Origin: Bacteroides sp.
GTDB lineage: Bacteria > Bacteroidota > Bacteroidia > Bacteroidales > Bacteroidaceae
Length of the DNA: 10,768 nt
Assembly: GCA_019412865.1 (NCBI GenBank)
Contig: DXOJ01000084.1
Span: 1-10,768 of the forward strand
Direction: 5' to 3'
In this document: positions 7,101 to 10,768 of the stretch, piece by piece
How the letters are laid out: each line of letters starts with the position of its first letter
How positions within the stretch are numbered: the stretch's first letter is position 1
The notes under the pieces: model-generated
What the model was told of the DNA's origin: nothing
Seen by the model: only the letters and a program-made list of their open reading frames with translations
The model's database searches: none
Translations under genes and position numbers: made by a program

Positions 7101-9917
7101 TCCGTCTCTCACCATACAGAGATTCACAAAGACACCATCCCCATAACTTTCCCGATATGGATACTCGAAACGGACAATTGTATCTGACAAATTCAACGTC
7201 TTGCTCTCCAACAATTTATCACCGGAAAATACATTCATCATCACATAAGCATCTTTTTTCGACGTACCGAAACAGAACACGGCCGGATGGGCAGCATCAA
7301 ATTCCGTATTTGCACCATAGAACCACATCGTCGTTTCTATGGGCGGACGTTTGTCCTCGACAGAGAAAAGAATCGTGTTGGTGTCAGCAGTCACTTCCTT
7401 GCCCTGATTGTCTTTCACTGATGCTTTCAGCACATAAGGTCCCGATGGAAGATTCTTCCAGTCGAGCGTCATGTCTTCATTAGAAGTAAAGGTTCCCGTT
7501 GCAACCGGTTTCTCTTCCAGCTGCTTAAAGTCCTTGTCTTTGGCAGGGTACAAGTAATAATTCCCCTTCACCTCCACAGTTTGTCCATTCAGGTTCTGCA
7601 CTTTAAACATAGTTTCGAAGGGTTGATCCTTGCAAGTCTTATCTTGCAATTCCACCTGCAAAACCAACGAACGGTTTCCTGCCGAAATCACGTCCGTAGA
7701 AGATTGTGTTTCACCTGCCACGTTGGTAACAGTGGCCTCAATGGAATAACGATAATATACCTTATCGTTATTTTTATAAGAGTCACTTTCCTGCAGACGA
7801 ACCGGTATCGTGAATTCTCCATTCTCATTGGCCATCACTTCGCCGGAAGCAATCTGCACGGATTCCGCAAACCGCCAAAGGCTGTATGCAGAACGTTTTA
7901 CCGTATATTTCACCGGAAGATCCTGAAGCAGCACACCACTATAAGATTGTACCTTACCCTTCACCTGTACCTCATCACCCAGTTTGTAACTTCCTTGTTG
8001 CTTTTCAAAAGTGATATCAAATGTCGGACGTTTATAATCTTCTACCCGAATGCTTGTACGGCCTCTTCCCGCTTTCAAAGAGAACATTCCGTTCAGACAG
8101 GCCGAAGGCAATGCGAAATCGGTGGTAAACGAACCGAACTCATTAGTACGTACCGACTTCTGCCCTACTTCCTGATTGTTTACATCCAATAAAGTCACCG
8201 TATATCCCTTGTTCGGAAGTACATTCGCCGTATCCGATTGTTGAGAATAAGCAATTCCCTTCACATACACAGTCTGTCCGGGAAGATACAAAGAACGGTC
8301 GGTCAATAAAGTCATATTTTCAGTCACTTTATCTTCGTCGCCGTAATATCCGTAACTTCCTGCATAAATGCCTTGTTTCGGCATTGCCGTATCCGTCCCC
8401 TTGGAAGCTTTCAGATAGCGGTATTCAGATTTCCAGGGAAATACGACCTTACCCTCTTCGTTTGTCGTAAACTCCTGCAACACTTTTTCATCATTACTGT
8501 ACATTGTCACTTTCGCATGGGGAATGGGATGCCCTGTCTGTCCATCCAGCGTCACCACTTGATACTGTTTTTCCGGCAGACGGCACGTCAGCACTTTGAA
8601 ACGTGTTACATCAAACTTGCTTTCACTATCTCTCTTCGCACGAATATCCGGTATGATACGCATCACGTAAGATCCAAGTTCAGGAGCTTTGAATGTAAAC
8701 ACAGTGTCCTGCGTCCGATAATCTTTCGGACGAAGCACAGCGTAATATTGTTCCTTTATCAGTTTCTTCGCCTGATAAAGACGGACAGTGAAACCATCCA
8801 GATTTTTGTGTGAGACCCTTAATTCTATCTCTTCGTTCGGAAAAGCCAAATCAGATGCATTAACATTCAAATAAGGAGCCAATATCTCTTCCCGAAGATT
8901 TTTCAAAGCATTGATTCTGCGATAGCCCGGATAAAGGCGGATTGCCTCATCGCAAAGCTGCAATGCATTGAGCTGCTGTTGTTTGCCAATAGTATATCGG
9001 GCTTCTGCCAAATAGACTTCGGCACAGATGGGTTCGGAAGCATACTTGTTTTTCAATGTGTACAAAGCTTTCAGATAAGTATCTTCCGTCAGTACCGGAA
9101 GTTCGCCCTGTGCCTGGAGAGGTCGAATATTCCGATCAGCATTCCATCTCCATTCCAGATAGTTAAGTGCTGTCAACACATAACCTTCTTTTAATCCGGC
9201 TGCTTTATAAGCGGAAATCATATTTCTATAAATAGCTATTATATCTTGTTTTACCGGATTCACAGTACCGTCATTAGTAATCCTGTTACCCAGTTCTTCC
9301 ACCCGTTGCAGTGCTTCAATGCTACGGGAAGCCAATAAATGATACATATCATGGTGATAGTATTCGCTCGTTTCTCCCAGTTCTACAAACGGAATATAGT
9401 CGCGTGAGGATGTTTTGAGCAGCAATACAGAATCGGCCAATGCCTCCTTTATATTTGTCCGCACTTTTTCGATGAACATATTGGCTGTCCATTCACGTAT
9501 ATCGGTGGCAGGTGTCTGGTCTACAATTTCTGTCCGTTGACGGAGTTGCCACTGGTTACTGGCTGCATAATCTGCATAGATTCCCGCTATCAAAGAGTGT
9601 AGGATGGCGCGATCCATTGGTTGGTCAGTCTGTTTCACCCATTGTTCCAGTCCTTTTAAATTAGCATAAAGACTGTCGGGATTCAACATTTCCCGATATT
9701 TCATCCGCCACGTATATGCTTTGAGCATTTGTGGTGAGTTTTTCTCTTTTTCCCCTTTCTGATAAATCTCATCAGTCAGTTTTATTACTGTCTTAGGCAA
9801 GCTCTTTTTCCCCGCTTGCTCCACTTCTTTCCATAATTTGTCGAAAGTTTGTGCTTGTACTGCCGGAATCACTCCCAACCATAGCAGCACCATCATACAA
9901 ATCTGCTTTACTTTCAT
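4185..9917 (-). CDS. Secreted alpha-2-macroglobulin family protein lacking the thioester motif
   Basis: This 1910-residue protein has a Sec signal peptide (cleavage likely after A22 in PAVQAQ) with no lipobox. In order it shows a helical, TPR-like N-terminal region (about 24-345), a beta domain (about 350-445), a carboxypeptidase-regulatory-like fold (about 452-497), an MG2 domain with TDRSLYLPGQTVYVKG at about 539-554, further MG domains, and a bait-region-type domain (about 860-1060). A linker insert follows (about 1064-1145), then the A2M/MG7 domain (FFYPQL, MPESLTRWNFRG; about 1148-1245), an alpha/alpha-toroid thioester-type domain (about 1350-1670, with LQNSNGAWSW) and a YfaS-like C-terminal beta domain. 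Where thioester members have PYxCxEQ, this protein has LPTSNNAIS (about 1362-1370), so covalent trapping is not expected. Family members inhibit proteases by trapping them; that role here is inferred. It is a single-gene unit with its own terminator, and no pbpC-type neighbour is present. Confidence 0.93.
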   Translation of the reverse strand: MKVKQICMMVLLWLGVIPAVQAQTFDKLWKEVEQAGKKSLPKTVIKLTDEIYQKGEKEKNSPQMLKAYTWRMKYREMLNPDSLYANLKGLEQWVKQTDQPMDRAILHSLIAGIYADYAASNQWQLRQRTEIVDQTPATDIREWTANMFIEKVRTNIKEALADSVLLLKTSSRDYIPFVELGETSEYYHHDMYHLLASRSIEALQRVEELGNRITNDGTVNPVKQDIIAIYRNMISAYKAAGLKEGYVLTALNYLEWRWNADRNIRPLQAQGELPVLTEDTYLKALYTLKNKYASEPICAEVYLAEARYTIGKQQQLNALQLCDEAIRLYPGYRRINALKNLREEILAPYLNVNASDLAFPNEEIELRVSHKNLDGFTVRLYQAKKLIKEQYYAVLRPKDYRTQDTVFTFKAPELGSYVMRIIPDIRAKRDSESKFDVTRFKVLTCRLPEKQYQVVTLDGQTGHPIPHAKVTMYSNDEKVLQEFTTNEEGKVVFPWKSEYRYLKASKGTDTAMPKQGIYAGSYGYYGDEDKVTENMTLLTDRSLYLPGQTVYVKGIAYSQQSDTANVLPNKGYTVTLLDVNNQEVGQKSVRTNEFGSFTTDFALPSACLNGMFSLKAGRGRTSIRVEDYKRPTFDITFEKQQGSYKLGDEVQVKGKVQSYSGVLLQDLPVKYTVKRSAYSLWRFAESVQIASGEVMANENGEFTIPVRLQESDSYKNNDKVYYRYSIEATVTNVAGETQSSTDVISAGNRSLVLQVELQDKTCKDQPFETMFKVQNLNGQTVEVKGNYYLYPAKDKDFKQLEEKPVATGTFTSNEDMTLDWKNLPSGPYVLKASVKDNQGKEVTADTNTILFSVEDKRPPIETTMWFYGANTEFDAAHPAVFCFGTSKKDAYVMMNVFSGDKLLESKTLNLSDTIVRFEYPYRESYGDGVFVNLCMVRDGQVYQEQVRLTKRIPDKTLTMKWEVFRDKLRPGQKEEWKLTIKTPQGQAANAEMLATMYDASLDKIWNRQQNFQIYYNQIVPYSNWMSGYSGNNSFNYWWNTKSLKVPSLEYDHFVMLSDHYNSGGMGEVIVRGYGSTRKLTVTGSVSTLDVATLRSNAPKMKSAMAADAMTNVEFQSEMIPMEEKADEASDNEMLPEASADLRTNLAETAFFYPQLRTNEQGEISFSFTMPESLTRWNFRGYSHTKGMLTGTLDGEATTSKEFMLTPNLPRFVRVGDKTSLAASISNMTGKPQAGTVSLVLFDPMTEKVISTQKQKFSLAAGKTMGVDFQFTVSDKYEIVGCRMIADSGTFSDGEQQLLPVLSNKEHLVETLPMPVRGEETRTFSLDHLFNQQSKTATDRKLTVEFTGNPAWYAVQALPSLSLPTSNNAISWATAYYANTLASFIMNSQPKIKAVFESWKLQGGTKETFLSNLQKNQEVKNIILSESPWVLEAQTEEQQKERIATLFDLNNIRSNNIAALTRLQELQNSNGAWSWYKGMNGSRSVTTYIAELNARLAMLTGEKLSGSALSLQQKAFAYLHQSALDEYKEILKAQKDGVKFTGVSGSILQYLYLIAISGEQVPAANKAAYTYYLSKVGELLTSPSMDTKAIAAIVLDKAGRKKEAQEFVASLKEHLTKTDEQGMFFAFNENPYTWGGMQMQAHVDVMEALEQTGGNTDTVEEMKLWLLKQKQTQQWNSPVATADAVFALLMKGANLLDNQGDVRIVIANEVLETVSPSKTTVPGLGYIKRSFTQKNVVDARKIEVEKRNPGIAWGAVYAEFESPVSDVKQQGGDLNVEKQLYVERTMNNVPQLQPITAKTVLQVGDKVVSRLSIRVDRPMDFVQLKDQRGACFEPIGSISGYRWNNGLGYYVDIKDASTNFFFDHLGKGVYVLEYSYRVSRAGTYETGLATMQCAYAPEYASHSASMTIIIK
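6639..6722 (-). other. SusC plug-like segment inside the alpha-2-macroglobulin
   Basis: Residues about 1066-1093 read GEVIVRGYGSTRK, then LTVTGSVSTLDV. This closely resembles the start of the plug domain of SusC/RagA-type TonB-dependent receptors (E-V-V-V-x-G-Y-G-x-x-x-K, then x-x-x-T-G-[SA]-V-[SA]-x-[LV]). It sits between the bait-region-type domain and MG7, and is followed by an acidic, Met-, Ala- and Glu-rich linker. Only the first ~30 residues of a plug are recognisable, so it is a motif-sized insert and not a full plug. Confidence 0.6.
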
Positions 9918-10075
9918 AATCTTTCTAGTTTAAGTTTGATATAAGTCTCACTCTTATAAATAACAAAGTAAGGAAATAAAGTTTAAAGATTTGTACTTTT
10001 TAGCTTAAAAAAAGCTTTTATCAAGCTACCAGCCCTATAGCATATTGCATAAACATTAGCCTATTAATCAACTCA

Positions 10076-10102
10076 CTTTGGAATAAAATAAAAAGTCCAA
10101 AG
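10076..10102. repeat. Short inverted repeat CTTTGGA/TCCAAAG
   Basis: CTTTGGA (10076-10082) and TCCAAAG (10096-10102) form a 7-pair stem around a 13-base AT-rich loop. Neither side is followed by a T-tract, so it is not an intrinsic terminator. It would lie in the leader if transcription of the large gene starts near 10176. Confidence 0.4.
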
Positions 10103-10182
10103 GCTGCCACTCCGTTTGTTGTTTAATTGAAAAGTTTATCTTCTGCAATAAGATTAACCTATCTCTTACAAGTTCAAAAATG

Positions 10183-10190
10183 CAAAAGTA
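10183..10190 (-). promoter_or_regulatory. Candidate distal -7 box upstream of the alpha-2-macroglobulin gene
   Basis: The minus strand reads TACTTTTG, matching TAnnTTTG exactly. No -33 TTTG is present. Instead, the 10207-10238 inverted repeat begins 16 bases upstream and covers the -33 position, which is where an activator or repressor site might be expected. Confidence 0.35.
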
Positions 10191-10206
10191 TCTTGCACCT
10201 TACACT

Positions 10207-10238
10207 AATCCTGTGATAGTTAATTGATATACAGGATT
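10207..10238. repeat. Inverted repeat AATCCTGT/ACAGGATT, possible operator
   Basis: AATCCTGT (10207-10214) and ACAGGATT (10231-10238) are perfect inverted arms separated by 16 bases. The pairing extends three more bases (ATA/TAT) past one bulged G. There is no adjacent T-tract in either direction, so a terminator is unlikely. An operator for a dimeric regulator acting on the 10183-10190 promoter-like box is possible but inferred. Confidence 0.4.
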
Positions 10239-10280
10239 TGTAGCAGTACAAAAAACAACTTTATGTAAAATTTTAGATAT

Positions 10281-10317
10281 AAAAAATGGGGATATCGTAT
10301 TTAATAACGTATCCCCA
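10281..10317 (-). terminator. Intrinsic terminator of the small-peptide unit
   Basis: GGGGATA (10288-10294) pairs with TATCCCC (10310-10316), and CGT (10296-10298) pairs with ACG (10307-10309), with one bulged T. A flanking T-A pair makes about 11 pairs in total. On the minus strand the hairpin is followed by six T residues (10281-10286). It lies 28 bases after the second small ORF and supports these ORFs being a real transcription unit. Confidence 0.85.
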
Positions 10318-10344
10318 CTCTAAACTTAGTTAATGTACTTGTTC

Positions 10345-10437
10345 TCATTTCTCAATTCTGTACCCCCATGAAAGCATTTCATTACGACCTACTTCACTAA
10401 GGATTTTTCTAACTAAAGAACTCATTTTCTTTGCCAT
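10345..10437 (-). CDS. 30-residue WGY peptide, second of a tandem pair
   Basis: The minus strand encodes a 30-residue peptide from ATG at 10435-10437 to TGA at 10345-10347. It begins MAKKMSSLVRKI, has E15-V16, then S23-W24-G25-Y26, and ends RIEK. It has no signal peptide, membrane segment or cysteine. It shares L-[FV]-R-K-I, a following acidic residue and WGY with the 30-residue peptide encoded 50 bases upstream, which suggests duplication and divergence. The ribosome binding site is weak: AAAGG lies further from the ATG than usual, and the spacer is otherwise A/T-rich. A terminator follows closely. I do not recognise the family. A basic helical leader followed by a short aromatic core would fit a ribosomally made peptide precursor or a signalling peptide, but no partner enzyme is visible. 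The main support is length, similarity to its neighbour and the terminator. Confidence 0.68.
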   Translation of the reverse strand: MAKKMSSLVRKILSEVGRNEMLSWGYRIEK

Positions 10438-10487
10438 AATCTTTAAACCTTTAAAATTACTAATTCCTGAAAACTAAAAAATAAAAC

Positions 10488-10580
10488 TTACTTGTTTGGT
10501 TTGGTATTAATTGTTGAATATCCCCAAACATGTACATCGGCTTCGCCGATCTTTCTAAACAATCTTTTTAAACTTTTCAT
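10488..10580 (-). CDS. 30-residue WGY peptide, first of a tandem pair
   Basis: The minus strand encodes a 30-residue peptide from ATG at 10578-10580 to TAA at 10488-10490. It starts MKSLKRLFRKIGEAD, has V18-W19-G20-Y21 in the middle, and ends with a polar tail containing K27-P28-N29-K30. The first ten residues are strongly basic and would form an amphipathic helix. There is no hydrophobic signal or membrane segment and no cysteine. The start is well supported by AGGAGG at 10589-10594, eight bases before the ATG, which is unusually strong for Bacteroidota, and by a TATTTTTG -7-like box 33 bases upstream. It pairs with the similar downstream 30-residue ORF. Within the coding sequence, ATCGGC and GCCGAT (10536-10550) form a 6-pair stem with a 3-base loop. 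The function is unknown; a modified-peptide precursor, secreted signal or small regulatory protein are all possible. Confidence 0.75.
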   Translation of the reverse strand: MKSLKRLFRKIGEADVHVWGYSTINTKPNK

Positions 10581-10588
10581 TTTGTTAT

Positions 10589-10594
10589 CCTCCT
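10589..10594 (-). promoter_or_regulatory. Strong AGGAGG ribosome binding site of the first small ORF
   Basis: The minus strand reads AGGAGG, eight bases before the ATG. Bacteroidota genes generally lack strong Shine-Dalgarno sequences, so a perfect one decides the start here and suggests high translation of the peptide. Confidence 0.85.
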
Positions 10595-10613
10595 AATTAC
10601 ATGTTTTACAACA

Positions 10614-10621
10614 CAAAAATA
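10614..10621 (-). promoter_or_regulatory. Candidate -7 box of the small-peptide unit
   Basis: The minus strand reads TATTTTTG, an exact match to TAnnTTTG. It would start transcription near 10607 with a leader of about 25-30 bases that just contains the AGGAGG site. A -33 TTTG at the expected distance is not evident. Confidence 0.5.
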
Positions 10622-10768
10622 CAGCCTTTGTTTATACATTGATCTAAAAAAGAGAGAAATTTATGTTTTATAGCATATTTCTTGATTTGCATCAATTAAT
10701 TTATTTGTTATACAGTAGAATTGTAATATACGCTGCAATAAATATGACAAAAGGCACAGATGAAATAT
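10622..10768. other. Right-edge region with no confident gene
   Basis: Two fragments are possible. On the minus strand, a frame open to the window edge ends with TAA at 10701-10703 and would give a hydrophobic C-terminus (VIFIAAYITILLYNK) like a membrane protein tail. On the plus strand, an ATG at 10744 begins MTKGTDEI and runs off the edge, without a visible ribosome binding site. The visible parts are too short to choose between them. Confidence 0.3.

Larger units (their letters stand above)
9918..10286. other. Gene-free intergenic region upstream of the alpha-2-macroglobulin gene
   Basis: I find no credible gene on either strand; the only ATG-initiated frames I found here are very short (10 and 15 codons). 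The region holds two candidate -7 boxes on the minus strand. TTACTTTG (9964-9971) has one mismatch to TAnnTTTG and would give a leader of about 40 bases. TACTTTTG (10183-10190) is exact and would give a leader of about 260 bases. It also holds two inverted repeats (10076-10102 and 10207-10238). Which promoter drives the large gene is unresolved. Confidence 0.6.

Noticed and set aside
7581..8192. 203-codon plus-strand ORF antisense to the alpha-2-macroglobulin gene
   Set aside because: It lies wholly within a clear coding gene on the other strand, has no recognisable domain, and is one of many such shadow frames along this gene.
10008..10020. AGCTT/AAGCT hairpin with A/T-rich flanks as a terminator
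   Set aside because: The stem is only five pairs in a strongly A/T-rich context and there is no upstream gene needing it after the terminator at 10281-10317.
10009..10048. Ten-codon minus-strand ORF in the alpha-2-macroglobulin leader as an upstream regulatory ORF
   Set aside because: No ribosome binding site or attenuator-type hairpin follows it; it is probably chance.
10180..10227. 15-codon plus-strand ORF starting MQKYLAPY
   Set aside because: It has no ribosome binding site, promoter or terminator, and this length is expected by chance.
10345..10580. Type I toxin or double-glycine bacteriocin reading of the 30-residue peptides
   Set aside because: Neither peptide has a hydrophobic membrane segment or a GG/GA leader cleavage site, and no antisense RNA promoter is evident.
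10577..10639. 20-codon minus-strand ORF whose TGA overlaps the ATG of the first small peptide
   Set aside because: The ATGA overlap suggests translational coupling, but it has no ribosome binding site, covers the -7-like box of the unit, and shows none of the shared peptide pattern.

Overview
The window looks like chromosomal DNA of a gut Bacteroides or close relative. The evidence is a Bacteroidota-type ECF sigma factor paired with a FecR-like anti-sigma factor, a large Bacteroides-style alpha-2-macroglobulin, a MeaB GTPase (methylmalonyl-CoA/propionate metabolism), AT-rich intergenic DNA, and several good matches to the Bacteroides -7 promoter element TAnnTTTG. Every gene I can support lies on the minus strand, so transcription runs from right to left.

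Layout in transcription order (high to low coordinates). (1) 10345-10580: two tandem 30-codon ORFs. The first has an unusually strong AGGAGG ribosome binding site, there is a -7-like box upstream and an intrinsic terminator downstream. Both peptides share an L-[FV]-R-K-I...E...WGY pattern. I do not recognise the family, and this is the most likely place for something undescribed. (2) 9918-10286: about 370 bases with no gene, holding candidate promoter elements and an inverted repeat. (3) 4185-9917: a 1910-residue secreted alpha-2-macroglobulin-family protein. It lacks the thioester CxEQ motif and carries a short insert resembling the plug segment of SusC-type TonB-dependent receptors. It ends at a strong hairpin terminator built from a 22-bp-spaced repeat. 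(4) 2881-3948: a secreted DUF1573 protein, tightly coupled to (5) meaB at 1778-2875. (6) 1033-1623: an ECF sigma factor, followed after a 114-base gap containing a hairpin by (7) a FecR-like anti-sigma factor at 1-918, cut by the window edge.

The sigma/anti-sigma pair is the usual switch for an outer-membrane SusC/SusD-type uptake system, which would be expected beyond the left edge. DUF1573-meaB appears to be one transcript, although no functional link between the two is evident. The alpha-2-macroglobulin is a separate unit. Any modification enzyme, exporter or receptor for the small peptides would have to lie beyond the right edge or elsewhere in the genome; none is visible here.
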